Assembly: GCA_028284675.1 (NCBI GenBank)
Contig: JANQRI010000011.1
Location: forward strand, 124,001-188,000
Source of the DNA: Gammaproteobacteria bacterium
GTDB taxonomy: Bacteria; Pseudomonadota; Gammaproteobacteria; HTCC5015
Direction: 5' to 3'
DNA length: 64,000 nt
Shown here piece by piece: positions 1 through 8,274 of the stretch (within the stretch, counting starts at the first letter, position 1; every line of letters begins with the position of its first letter). Under the pieces are notes generated by a model. It had not been told where the DNA came from and made no database searches. It saw only the letters and a program-made list of their open reading frames with translations. The translations under genes were made by a program, and so were the position numbers.

Positions 1-3
1 GGG

Positions 4-20
4 TGCGACAATATGTCGCA
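4..20. promoter_or_regulatory. Perfect 7-3-7 palindrome, possible operator
   Basis: TGCGACA-ATA-TGTCGCA is a perfect inverted repeat lying 55 bp before the ATG of the outer-membrane protein gene. The size and position suit a dimeric regulator site. I cannot assign a regulator, and the upstream gene is outside the window. Confidence 0.4.
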
Positions 21-75
21 TTCCATTATTTTCAGCGGATGCTAGCATCCACGTTTTTCAATTTGAACACATTCC

Positions 76-1089
76 ATGATCAATAAAATTCAAAAAATAT
101 GCAGTATTCTGCTTCTTCCTTTCTTATTAAATGATGTAGCAGCCGATCAAACTGTGCGGGCGGACTCGCATGCGCCAATCGGTGTAATGGGCGATCATAC
201 TCACGAGGCCGGTGAGTTTATGTGGTCTTATCGGTTGATGTATATGCAGATGGACGGTAATCGCGACGGTACTAACCGGTTGGCGCCATCGGACATTCTG
301 CGACCGGCCGGGCAGTTTATGGTTACCCCATTGGATATGGATATGACTATGCATATGTTTGGGCTTATGTATGCGCCGACTTCGCGTTGGACTTTAATGT
401 GGATGCTGCCCTTTATTGACTTCAGTATGGATCATTTAACCGCGATGGGCGTCAATTTTACTACCGAGTCTGACGGTTTTGGGGATCTGAAATTTACCGG
501 GCTTTATTCATTGCACAAAACGGATCGTAATCAGTGGATATTAAACCTGGGTGTCAGTTTGCCGACGGGCTCAATTGATGAGCAGGATGTCACTCCGGCA
601 AGTGCCCCGAACGCGACACAGCTCCCATACCCGATGCAACTGGGTTCCGGCACGGTGGATTTTATGCCTGGAATTACATTTACTTCATCGCAGCTCAGCT
701 ATTCCTGGGGCGCGCAGCTAATGGCGGTAATTCGTAACGGTGAAAATGATAATGACTATACTTTGGGGAATAAGCTGGAAATCACTACCTGGTATGCCCG
801 CCCATTTGCAGACCGCTGGAGTTGGTCGACGCGTCTAAGTTATCAGGATCTGGATAATATCGATGGAGCAGACCCAAGATTAAATCCGATGATGGTGCCT
901 ACCGCAGACCCTGATCGCCGTGGCGGCACCCGGGTTGATTTCGGTTTCGGTTTGAACTTAATAATGCCTGGTACTGATAAAACCAATCGGCTTGCACTGG
1001 AGATCGAAACGCCGGTGCAACAGGATCTGGACGGACCTCAATTGGAAACGGATTTGAGTATTACTTTGGGTTGGCAACTCAGTTATTAG
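76..1089 (+). CDS. Met/His-rich outer-membrane protein of the phenol_MetA_deg/transporter-like type
   Basis: A 337-aa protein with a signal peptide (hydrophobic residues 8-18, likely cleavage after A23). The mature part shows alternating aromatic and polar strands typical of an outer-membrane beta-barrel and ends in an aromatic residue (LSY), as barrels usually do. The first 130 mature residues are strikingly rich in Met and His (for example DMDMTMHMFGLMY and MGDHTHEAGEFMW), a composition often seen in envelope proteins that meet copper. Proteins like this are usually named transporter or MetA-pathway-like without a proven role. A metal link is my inference. The stop codon TAG coincides with the first bases of the repeat element that follows. 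A palindrome lies just upstream. Confidence 0.6.
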   Translation: MINKIQKICSILLLPFLLNDVAADQTVRADSHAPIGVMGDHTHEAGEFMWSYRLMYMQMDGNRDGTNRLAPSDILRPAGQFMVTPLDMDMTMHMFGLMYAPTSRWTLMWMLPFIDFSMDHLTAMGVNFTTESDGFGDLKFTGLYSLHKTDRNQWILNLGVSLPTGSIDEQDVTPASAPNATQLPYPMQLGSGTVDFMPGITFTSSQLSYSWGAQLMAVIRNGENDNDYTLGNKLEITTWYARPFADRWSWSTRLSYQDLDNIDGADPRLNPMMVPTADPDRRGGTRVDFGFGLNLIMPGTDKTNRLALEIETPVQQDLDGPQLETDLSITLGWQLSY

Positions 1090-1286
1090 AACCCATCTCA
1101 AAATTGCTCGGTTTTGGCATCCTCGGTCTCTGTTCCAGACTCGACTCTAACACCTACATCCCTGTAGGCGTGCGTCACTCTAACTCCTCCATCCCTGGAG
1201 TCGTCTGCTCGATCATACGCCGGGCTTTGCCCAGCGCACTTTTGCCTCGTCTCACCGGCGCTCGCTTAATTTTGAGATAGGTTCTA
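1087..1286. repeat. Mosaic extragenic repeat, copy 1 (inverted ends, internal hairpins)
   Basis: The element begins with TAGAACCCATCTCAAAATTG and ends with AATTTTGAGATAGGTTCTA, imperfect terminal inverted repeats of about 20 nt. Inside are two small hairpins with the same loop and different stems: CCTAC-ATCCCT-GTAGG (1153-1168) and CTCC-ATCCCT-GGAG (1187-1200). The central segment around TCTAACTCCTCC is shared with the copies at 42341-42594 (opposite orientation) and 26987-27220. It carries no gene; an open frame across it is just the repeat. It begins on the stop codon of the outer-membrane protein gene. Confidence 0.75.
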
Positions 1287-1304
1287 GAACCTTATCTCAA
1301 AATT
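1268..1304. terminator. Long inverted repeat at the repeat end, possible bidirectional terminator
   Basis: The right end of the repeat element runs into an inverted copy of itself. AATTTTGAGATAGGTTC (1268-1284) pairs with GAACCTTATCTCAAAATT (1287-1304) with one bulge. It sits between the convergent outer-membrane protein and exonuclease genes, so it may end transcription from both sides. This is inferred from structure only. Confidence 0.4.
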
Positions 1305-1349
1305 ATTTTCTTTTATCTCTTGAGTTGTCGCATTTTCACTGAGCCTGAA

Positions 1350-2255
1350 TTATTGGGAGAGTACTTTCTGCCAGCGATTGCGCCGGAAGTTGCCAAAACC
1401 CAGCCTGTTGAATAGAGAGTCCAAACTCTCTGTGCAATGGGGTTTACGCAACAATGCAGCTTGCTCAGTGGGCATGCTTTTGTCATGTGCGATCTCGGTC
1501 AACTGCTTCGACAGCCGTGCAGTATCCTGGTGTTCCTGTAGAAGTACCTGCGCGCGTTTCGCGCCACGAAATTTCATTGTGCCCACCTGTTCGGCGTTCG
1601 CCAGTGCGTTTTCAAGGGTGCCGAATTTTTTCAGAATATGTGCGGCCGTTTTCATGCCGATTCCCGGTATACCGGGGATGTTATCGACTGAGTCTCCGGC
1701 GAGTGCGAGTAAATCCGCAATTTGTTCCGGGTAAACGCCGAACTGCTCCATGACATCATTGCGCTTCATACGTTTGTTTTTTGCATATTCCCACCAGGCG
1801 TCGCTGGGCTCAAGCAGCTGGGTAAGATCTTTATCACCGGTAATAATGCAGCTGTTTAAGCCGTGTTGGCGCATGTTATGACTGAGTGTTCCGATAATAT
1901 CGTCGGCTTCATAGCGCTCGCTTGCAAACTCGGCAATGCCTGCGGCCCTGACCAGCTCTCTGCAATATTCAAACTGGCGCTTTAGTTCCGGAGGTGCGGG
2001 ATCACGGTTGGCTTTGTAGTCCGGATATATTTCGTTGCGATATGACATGCTAAGGCTTTTATCGAATGCGCAGGCCATATATTCAGGGGTTTCCCGTTCC
2101 AGAAAATTCAACAGAAAATCAGCAAAACCCATTACGGCATTGACCGGGTCTCCGTCGTCATTTGTTAAAGTATCCGGCATTGTGAACCAGGCGCGGAAAA
2201 TATAAATGCTTGCGTCAACCAGATAGACAAATTGTTTGGGGTCATGTTGGCTCAT
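1350..2255 (-). CDS. 5'-3' exonuclease / flap endonuclease (Pol I N-domain, ExoIX-like)
   Basis: About 301 aa of the FEN/5'-exonuclease fold that also forms the N-terminal domain of DNA polymerase I. The N-terminus carries the first metal-binding Asp (YLVDASIYIFRAW). The acidic cluster ERYEADDIIGTL, the ITGDKDLTQLL segment and the helix-hairpin-helix GDSVDNIPGIPGIGMKTA are all present. It should trim flaps or RNA/DNA 5' ends in the cytoplasm. I start at the ATG at 2255, 13 bp after the upstream gene's stop; the frame stays open further upstream but would overlap that gene. It probably shares a transcript with the M48 protease. No polymerase domain is attached. Confidence 0.85.
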   Translation of the reverse strand: MSQHDPKQFVYLVDASIYIFRAWFTMPDTLTNDDGDPVNAVMGFADFLLNFLERETPEYMACAFDKSLSMSYRNEIYPDYKANRDPAPPELKRQFEYCRELVRAAGIAEFASERYEADDIIGTLSHNMRQHGLNSCIITGDKDLTQLLEPSDAWWEYAKNKRMKRNDVMEQFGVYPEQIADLLALAGDSVDNIPGIPGIGMKTAAHILKKFGTLENALANAEQVGTMKFRGAKRAQVLLQEHQDTARLSKQLTEIAHDKSMPTEQAALLRKPHCTESLDSLFNRLGFGNFRRNRWQKVLSQ

Positions 2256-2268
2256 AAGGTAACTCTGT

Positions 2269-3738
2269 TTATTGCACCAGTTTGATAGTGGCTCCCGGCT
2301 TGGGTTCACCGGCAGGATATTGTCCGTTAATCAGGCGCAGACGTTGTTCGCGGTAATCGGGGAACGCAGTTTTGGCGGCTAAAGAAGCGTAGTTCTCGCC
2401 ACGTTTTACTGTGTGTAGTGTAATGCGATAAGGTTTTGCCAGTTCTTTTTCGGCGGCTGTTATTCGGTGAAAGCCGGATGCGGTTTTCAGAAAAGTATCA
2501 TCCAGTGTCTGCATCATGGCGTTATCTTTTACGGTGCCTGCAAACAAATAAGCACGGTTTCCGTTAAATATTGTGACATAGCGTGTCAGGCGTTTACCGA
2601 AGCTGGTGTTGCTTTCAGTGATCATGCTATAAGCATCCAGGCCGTTTATCTGCAAAGCCCGGCTGGATATCGGGGTGGGATTGCCCAATGCCTGGCTTAA
2701 AAATTCTTTCGGGCTCTCGCGCTTGTTCAGGTCGATCACGGTCAGCTGAATGACCGCATCCCTGGGCTGGTTAATCATAAGCACACGATCCGGAAGGTTT
2801 TGGGTGCGCCAGCCTTGTGGTAGTTTGAATGCGATACCCAAATCAGGGTGCAAGAATAAACCTTGCCGGATAATACCCTGCGTCGGGCTTTGGTCGTAGA
2901 TAACGCTATTTAGCATTTGCAAATAGGTGTCACGATTATCCGGTCTTTGCGCGGCTGTTTGATAGTTTTTCGCGGCGGCAATAACCTCCCGCAGCCGTTT
3001 ATCATTAGCTGGGTGAGTGGCGAATACACCATGATAAGTATTGATCTCCCGGCCTTCGGCTTTCGCGCGTGCTTTTGCAAAAACTTCCTGATTTTTTAAT
3101 ACGCCGATCACATCAATCATATTGTCTGGGGCATAACCGGTGCGTGCGAGGTATTCGGCACCCAGGCGGTCGGCTTCCAGTTCGTGACTTCGACCGTACC
3201 CGGCCAGTAATGAGCCGCCGAGAATTTGGCTGAGGTCGCTATATGACCGTGATCCGGTTTTAAACGCAATAATCGTGGAGAAAATACTACTCATTGTGCC
3301 GGCGCTATGTTGACGTACCGAATGGCGCGCAGTGACATGACCGATTTCATGGCCCAACACGCCTGCAAGTTCGGCTTCTGAATTAAGATACGCAAGAATA
3401 CCGCGAGTGATATAAATATAGCCTCCGGGTAACGCAAAGGCGTTGACCTGCGGGCTGTCCAGCACAGTAAATCTGAAAATCAGGTTGTTGCGATGGCTGA
3501 CTTTTGCAAGTTCCTCGCCGATACCGCTTACATAGGTCTGCAGTTCAGGGTTGTTGTAGATTTTGTACTGTTTAAGAATTTCGGCGTGATATTTTTTACC
3601 CAGTTCGATTTCCTGATTTTCCGACATCAGCACAAAGTCGCGGCGACCGGTTGCAGGATTGACTGCACAGCCATGTAATGCCGACATAACGATGGCCGGA
3701 ATAATAATGAAAAACAGTATGGCTTGGTAATATCGCAT
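2269..3738 (-). CDS. M48-family periplasmic zinc protease, lipoprotein (COG4784-like)
   Basis: About 489 aa from the ATG at 3738. A membrane-spanning N-terminus ends in a lipobox-like LHGC (Cys24), so it is probably a lipoprotein. The zinc motif HEIGH is at residues 130-134 in GVLGHEIGHVTARHS, and the third ligand is in HELEADRLGAEYLART about 60 residues on. These are diagnostic for M48 proteases such as BepA/LoiP, which act in outer-membrane quality control. The C-terminus (TVKRGENYASLAAKT) is LysM-like, as in the COG4784 group, suggesting a link to peptidoglycan. A TTG six codons further upstream is an alternative start. Confidence 0.85.
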   Translation of the reverse strand: MRYYQAILFFIIIPAIVMSALHGCAVNPATGRRDFVLMSENQEIELGKKYHAEILKQYKIYNNPELQTYVSGIGEELAKVSHRNNLIFRFTVLDSPQVNAFALPGGYIYITRGILAYLNSEAELAGVLGHEIGHVTARHSVRQHSAGTMSSIFSTIIAFKTGSRSYSDLSQILGGSLLAGYGRSHELEADRLGAEYLARTGYAPDNMIDVIGVLKNQEVFAKARAKAEGREINTYHGVFATHPANDKRLREVIAAAKNYQTAAQRPDNRDTYLQMLNSVIYDQSPTQGIIRQGLFLHPDLGIAFKLPQGWRTQNLPDRVLMINQPRDAVIQLTVIDLNKRESPKEFLSQALGNPTPISSRALQINGLDAYSMITESNTSFGKRLTRYVTIFNGNRAYLFAGTVKDNAMMQTLDDTFLKTASGFHRITAAEKELAKPYRITLHTVKRGENYASLAAKTAFPDYREQRLRLINGQYPAGEPKPGATIKLVQ

Positions 3739-3777
3739 AGTAGTAAAAAATGGCAAAAGCAGAAGGTGTTTTGTAAA

Positions 3778-4611
3778 TCAGTGGGGCAGGATTTGCAAGG
3801 TGCTTGGATGACGGGATCGCATATAAAACCGGCCTTTTGTCATATGCAGCCAGCCCCGAACTTCCATATGCCGGCCGGTGAGCCCGGCAAAAAAGCCATT
3901 TGGAAAAAAATGCCGGTCTTTCGAAGTGACTTTAACTCTGAGTGTTTTGCCGTGCTGCCGGAAATACAAAAATACCGTGTCGTTACGATGCTGTATTTTG
4001 CTTATGGGGCCATGAATAATGCGATAGCCCAAGTGTTTTGGCTCCAGTTTTTTCAGTGCCAGCGGCTGGTTTTCAGGGCGCTTCCAGATTCCACGCTGCT
4101 TGTTACGCGCCGAATTTTCTTTACTGCTGTAACAGTCTGCAAGCTGCACATTGGGCGGTATGATCAGTGCGGTTGCAAGCCCCTGTTCTATTAATATTTG
4201 TGCAAGGTTGCGGCCGTCACTCAGGAACGCATGTGCCAGCAGGCGCCCGTAACGATCCTGCCGTTCTGAATCATGTTGCAGGAATAAAATGTTTTCATGT
4301 CGATTAAGAAGCTTTCGGACATATTGCCTGGCGTTTTTGCCAGGTATTGGGTCAAAGTGTTTTTGGCCTCTTGTTTCCGGTGCGTTAAGGCCAAGAAAAC
4401 GCAGTTTGCGGCCGTCTGTTAACAACACGGTATCACCATCATACACATGGCGGACACTGATTTTTTCATCTGTCCTTACTGCTTCGCAGCTGTATGCAGG
4501 GTATGGGATAAGGCAGCAGAGTAGCAGGGCTGCCAGCTGTTTTCGTAGTGATTGATTACAGGTGTGATCCGGGCGCGTTGTGTTTCTGAAGCATGGACCA
4601 AGCAGCGTCAT
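3778..4611 (-). CDS. Secreted thermonuclease-family (SNase-like) nuclease
   Basis: A 277-aa protein with an internal hydrophobic signal segment (residues 25-40, LAALLLCCLIPYPAYS), suggesting export to the periplasm or outside. The staphylococcal-nuclease fold follows: VYDGDTVLL (Asp58/Asp60), LRFLGLNAPE (Arg71, Glu79) and QDRYGRLLAH (Arg123). These supply the calcium ligands and catalytic Arg/Glu of the family. About 100 further residues form a C-terminal part (HGPISKIQHRNDTVFLYF) that resembles an OB-type domain. It should cleave DNA or RNA. The signal lies unusually far from the ATG, so the true start may be a downstream non-ATG codon. Confidence 0.8.
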   Translation of the reverse strand: MTLLGPCFRNTTRPDHTCNQSLRKQLAALLLCCLIPYPAYSCEAVRTDEKISVRHVYDGDTVLLTDGRKLRFLGLNAPETRGQKHFDPIPGKNARQYVRKLLNRHENILFLQHDSERQDRYGRLLAHAFLSDGRNLAQILIEQGLATALIIPPNVQLADCYSSKENSARNKQRGIWKRPENQPLALKKLEPKHLGYRIIHGPISKIQHRNDTVFLYFRQHGKTLRVKVTSKDRHFFPNGFFAGLTGRHMEVRGWLHMTKGRFYMRSRHPSTLQILPH

Positions 4612-4658
4612 TCTCAGGTAATGACGGTTTTTAAATCAAGGCTTCTGCGGGGAGCAGG

Positions 4659-4862
4659 TTATTTTTTGCCGTATCGACGGCGGAATTTATCAACCTGACC
4701 GGCAGTATCAACTATTTTTTGCTGGCCGGTATAAAAAGGGTGGCAGCTTGCGCAAACCTCGACTTGCAGATCTTTACCCGCTGTCGAACGCGTTTTAAAT
4801 GAGGTGCCACAGCTGCAGGTGACGGTGACTTCAGCGTAAGCGGGGTGAATATCAGCTTTCAT
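4659..4862 (-). CDS. rpmE: 50S ribosomal protein L31, zinc-binding form
   Basis: A 67-aa protein with the typical L31 start (MKADIHPAYAEV) and the four-cysteine zinc ribbon: C16, C18, C37 and C40. This is the C+ paralogue used when zinc is sufficient, not the cysteine-less form. It sits alone on the minus strand with its own promoter. Confidence 0.96.
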   Translation of the reverse strand: MKADIHPAYAEVTVTCSCGTSFKTRSTAGKDLQVEVCASCHPFYTGQQKIVDTAGQVDKFRRRYGKK

Positions 4863-5319
4863 TCGGGGTTCTCAATGTGCGTTAACGGAAAAAAAGACCG
4901 GCTATAATACTGATCCGGCCGAGCCTCGGCAAGCGTTTATAGGGTCATATCTGTCAAATATTTGCCACTGCATGGTTTTTTTACAGGGTTGTGGATATTT
5001 CTGTGGATGAACTTTGCCTAGAACAAGTTTAAACCTGTGTGTCAAGCCTCTGTTATATGCAGGCAATATAGCGCCATATATAAATATCTTTAAAATCATG
5101 TGCTTATATCCAAAAATAAGTAGTATTACGAATTTTTTACAGCATCGCTTCAAACCAAAATCAAATAAAGCCTTGTGTGTATAAGTCGCCTGTGATGCAG
5201 CTCCATGTTATGTTTCTGCGCTGAATTGCCGACTAAAACAGGAACCTATCTCGTAATATCGCGCGGTATTCATGAGCTGGCTTCCAAATAATTCTCGGGC
5301 TCTTGTCAGTGGAGGTGGT
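4863..5319. other. Gene-free stretch between rpmE and the DUF4124 gene
   Basis: It holds the rpmE promoter and, at 5242-5252, GAACCTATCTC, identical to the end of the mosaic repeat family but without the rest of the element. An 83-codon open frame on the minus strand has no ribosome site and no recognisable protein character, so I do not call it. Confidence 0.5.
4904..4932 (-). promoter_or_regulatory. Sigma-70 type promoter for rpmE
   Basis: On the minus strand, TTGCCG (plus 4927-4932) and TATTAT (plus 4904-4909) are separated by 17 bp. That gives a leader of about 35 nt before the rpmE start codon. The match is 4/6 and 5/6 to consensus. Confidence 0.45.
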
Positions 5320-5796
5320 ATGCGTTTGATTTTTAAAATGATTGTCATATGCATAGTCGTAGCCGGGCTTACAGGCTATGGCGGGTACCTGATGACAGGC
5401 CGGCCGGTTTGGGATCTTGTCAGCCTGCCTAAAATGCCGAAGTTTGAGGGTGTCAGTAAACCGGCTTTGCCCGGCTCAGCGGATGGTTTTGACCGGGTAT
5501 ACAAATGGACCGATGCCGAAGGTGTGTTGCATTACTCCAGTGAGCCGCCGGCGGATGAAATATTGGCTGAAGAGCTGAACATTAACAGCAATACCAATGT
5601 GGTTTCAGCGGTAGAGCCGCAACGTGATGAGCCGGAGCCGCAGGCCAAACCGGAGGCGCCCGCGGAACAAAATGAAGTTGCCCCGCCGCTGTATACTCCC
5701 GAAGGCGTCAAGCAGGTTATGGAGGATGCCAAAGATGTTCAGCGTTTATTGAATGAGCGTATGGAAAGCCAGCGAAAAGCGCTTGATAATCTATAG
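5320..5796 (+). CDS. DUF4124-domain protein with N-terminal membrane anchor
   Basis: A 158-aa protein. I start at 5320 because GGAGGTGGT ends right before this ATG. Residues 5-25 are a hydrophobic anchor. The DUF4124 signature follows around residues 60-85 (DRVYKWTDAEGVLHYSSEPP). This is a short beta-rich domain found in envelope proteins of Proteobacteria with no defined activity. The remainder is acidic and Pro/Glu-rich and ends in a short helical segment. It appears to be a single-gene unit, convergent with the CPXCG protein gene. Confidence 0.75.
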   Translation: MRLIFKMIVICIVVAGLTGYGGYLMTGRPVWDLVSLPKMPKFEGVSKPALPGSADGFDRVYKWTDAEGVLHYSSEPPADEILAEELNINSNTNVVSAVEPQRDEPEPQAKPEAPAEQNEVAPPLYTPEGVKQVMEDAKDVQRLLNERMESQRKALDNL

Positions 5797-5812
5797 CCTG
5801 GTCGCAGAGACT

Positions 5813-6007
5813 TTATTCGTTTTCCTGCCGGGTAACATAATGCAGCGTATCGGATTCAGGGTCGATCTCGATATCGAATACGATCGGTGAACAGCAAATT
5901 TGGCAGTCTTCTACGTAGTTTTGTTGTGTACTGGATGTATCGACAACAGTATCAAATGATTCCCCGCAATAAGGGCATAGTACCTGGATATTTTCGAGTG
6001 CGTCCAT
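5813..6007 (-). CDS. CPXCG-motif cysteine-rich protein
   Basis: A 64-aa protein with two Cys pairs: CPYCGESF near the N-terminus and DCQICCSP in the middle. This matches the small CPXCG family thought to form a zinc ribbon; its role is unknown. It begins 2 bp after the hemW stop and is surely translated from the same transcript. Confidence 0.85.
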   Translation of the reverse strand: MDALENIQVLCPYCGESFDTVVDTSSTQQNYVEDCQICCSPIVFDIEIDPESDTLHYVTRQENE

Positions 6008-6009
6008 AA

Positions 6010-7170
6010 TCAGTTCATAAACAACATGAGCAGATCATTAAGGAAAAGCCGCCCCTGTTGAGTTGGCCGTATATGTGTTGGTGTGCACGCAATCAGGTTT
6101 TGCTCTATGGCTTTGTTTAACGGGGTTTCAATCGTATCTAGCGGTAAACCTAGGCGTTGTTCAAACAGCTTTTTCGGGAATCCTTCAATGAGCCGCAATG
6201 CGTTTAGCATAAACTCAAATACTCCTGACCCGGCATCAACAGCGTGTTCCCCTTCAATGTGGGTTTGCTCCATTGTTGCCTGCATATAGTGTTCCGGTAA
6301 ACGTTGTTTCCATCGCCGGGTAATCTGCCATGGGCTGATAGAAGTGAGTTTTTGGTGTGCGCCGGCACCAATGCCTAGGTAGTCACCAAACTCCCAGTAA
6401 TTTAGATTGTGCGCACAGCGGTGCCCTGTTTTTGAATATGCCGATACTTCATAATGAGTATAGTCATGTTCAGCGAGCATCTTTTGGCAGAGGGTTTGCA
6501 TTTCCCAAATATTATCATCAGCCGGAAGAGCGGGCGGTCTGTTATAGAAGGCGGTGTGTGGCTCTATCGTGAGCTGATAGTGTGAAATATGCGGGATCTC
6601 CATATCGATTGCGGTAGCCAGATCATTTTCTGCCTGTTGCAGAGTTTGTTTTGGCAGCCCATACATTAAATCAATATTGATGCTGTTAAAGCCGGCTGTT
6701 TGCGCGGTCTCAAGAGCCCGAATGGCCTCATCCCGGTCGTGAACGCGGCCGAGGCTAGTCAGCAGATCGGGTTCAAAGCTTTGTACGCCGACTGATAAAC
6801 GGTTAACACCGGCCGCACGAAACTCGGTAAAACGTGCATGCTCCAAAGAGCCCGGGTTGGCCTCCAATGTGATTTCCATATCCGGAGCTAATAGCAGGTG
6901 TGTATTCAGATAATTGAGTAAATACTCTATTGTTGACGGGTTAAACAAGCTTGGTGTGCCGCCACCGATAAACAGGCTTACAATATTACGATCCTTTATC
7001 AAAGGCAGTTCATATTGAAGATCGCTGAGTAACGCGTCGATGTACTGTCGCTCGGGTAAAGGTTTGATACGGGTGTGCGAGTTAAAGTCGCAATAAGGGC
7101 ATTTTTTTATGCACCAGGGAATATGCACATAAAGCGCCAGAGGCGGTAGCCCGTGTGTTTCAGCTTGCAT
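6010..7170 (-). CDS. hemW: Radical SAM heme chaperone HemW
   Basis: A 386-aa protein of the HemN/HemW family. The radical SAM cluster motif is C20-x3-C24-x2-C27 (HIPWCIKKCPYCDF). The residue two past the third Cys is Phe, not the extra Cys of true coproporphyrinogen oxidase HemN, which points to HemW. GGGTPSL, EANPGSLE, RLSVGVQSFEP and the HemN C-terminal region are present. HemW binds heme and is thought to deliver it to respiratory proteins. In many Gammaproteobacteria it sits beside rdgB; here a two-gene signalling unit lies between them. Confidence 0.93.
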   Translation of the reverse strand: MQAETHGLPPLALYVHIPWCIKKCPYCDFNSHTRIKPLPERQYIDALLSDLQYELPLIKDRNIVSLFIGGGTPSLFNPSTIEYLLNYLNTHLLLAPDMEITLEANPGSLEHARFTEFRAAGVNRLSVGVQSFEPDLLTSLGRVHDRDEAIRALETAQTAGFNSINIDLMYGLPKQTLQQAENDLATAIDMEIPHISHYQLTIEPHTAFYNRPPALPADDNIWEMQTLCQKMLAEHDYTHYEVSAYSKTGHRCAHNLNYWEFGDYLGIGAGAHQKLTSISPWQITRRWKQRLPEHYMQATMEQTHIEGEHAVDAGSGVFEFMLNALRLIEGFPKKLFEQRLGLPLDTIETPLNKAIEQNLIACTPTHIRPTQQGRLFLNDLLMLFMN

Positions 7171-7221
7171 GTTTAGCTGGCCCGAAGAGGTCTGGCTTAA
7201 AAGGGCGCCACTGGATTTTTT

Positions 7222-8256
7222 TCAAGCGCTGTTGCCGGCCTGATAACGTCGATCGGGCTGGGTATTTGCGATGTCATTAGAGGCAGAAACCGACCGTCCG
7301 AAAACATGGACGCGATTACGTCCTCCGGCCTTTGCCTGATACAGCGCTTTATCGGCTTTGGACAGCAGGTTCAGTGGCGAGGCATCCAGAGAAGGGACCA
7401 CGGTTGCGACTCCAAGGCTGACGGTAACCACATTTTTTGCTTTTGAAGCGTTATGTAAAATGCCTAATCTTTCCACTTCTTTACGAATGCGTTCGGCGAC
7501 AATGACCGCGCCTTCACGCTGTGTGACCGGCAGCAGTACGGCAAACTCCTCTCCGCCGTAGCGTGCGGTCAGGTCTGCCGGTCTTTGTGAGGCAATTTGT
7601 ACCGCGCGTGCCACATCTTTCAGGCAGGCATCGCCGACCAGGTGTCCGTAGGAATCATTGAATGCTTTGAAGTAATCAATATCCAGAAGAATAGCCGATA
7701 AAGCCTTGCCATCGCGTGCTGCCCGCTTCCATTCATAATTAAGGTTTTTATCAAGCGAGCGACGGTTAGGCAGGGATGTTAAAGAGTCCACCAGTGCCAG
7801 GCGTTGCAGTTCGGCCAGATCACTGTTTGACTGGTTGAGTAAAATGCGTTCACGTGCGATTTCATCCAGCTTTTGGTTTAAGCCCAGGAAGCGGATGTTG
7901 CTTTTACGCTTGTCTACACAGCGCAGCATGATAAGCGATTGCGCAGTATCAGTACTGAATTGTGCCAGGCATCCCTCGGTTCTGACTGAAATGATTTGGC
8001 CCGTATGGTTGCGCAGGTCGATCGCACCCAGCACCAGCTCGGCTGAACGAAAGCACGCACGCAGGTATTCAGCGATTTTTTGGCGTGGAGCGCTGGTGAT
8101 GTCATACAGGTTGAGCTGAAGCTTGTCTTCTATTTTGTAGTCGAGAATTTCGTGTGCGGCGGTGTTTGCCGAGATGATTTTGCCTTGCCGATTGATTAAA
8201 AACATCGGTTCCGGCAGCAGGTCGGTAATATCGGTAAACGTGTTATCGTTAATCAT
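7222..8256 (-). CDS. PAS-GGDEF diguanylate cyclase
   Basis: About 344 aa. An N-terminal PAS-like sensor (ITDLLPEPMFLINRQGKIISANTAA) is followed by a short coiled linker and a GGDEF domain with an intact active site (RYGGEEFAVLLP) and LVDSLTSLPNRRSLD. It should make cyclic di-GMP. No RxxD inhibitory site stands out before GGEEF. I start at the ATG at 8256; a TTG at 8274 abuts the stop of the upstream gene and is the alternative. It is cotranscribed with the MetOD1-like protein, which may supply a second sensory input. Confidence 0.88.
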   Translation of the reverse strand: MINDNTFTDITDLLPEPMFLINRQGKIISANTAAHEILDYKIEDKLQLNLYDITSAPRQKIAEYLRACFRSAELVLGAIDLRNHTGQIISVRTEGCLAQFSTDTAQSLIMLRCVDKRKSNIRFLGLNQKLDEIARERILLNQSNSDLAELQRLALVDSLTSLPNRRSLDKNLNYEWKRAARDGKALSAILLDIDYFKAFNDSYGHLVGDACLKDVARAVQIASQRPADLTARYGGEEFAVLLPVTQREGAVIVAERIRKEVERLGILHNASKAKNVVTVSLGVATVVPSLDASPLNLLSKADKALYQAKAGGRNRVHVFGRSVSASNDIANTQPDRRYQAGNSA

Positions 8257-8274
8257 TGTGTTGTGATGTGTCAA

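Noticed and set aside
1071..1280. 69-codon plus-strand frame after the outer-membrane protein
   Set aside because: It is made of the repeat element and its hairpins; no ribosome site or family resemblance.
4902..5153. 83-codon minus-strand frame upstream of rpmE
   Set aside because: It overlaps the rpmE promoter, has no ribosome site, and its composition is not protein-like.
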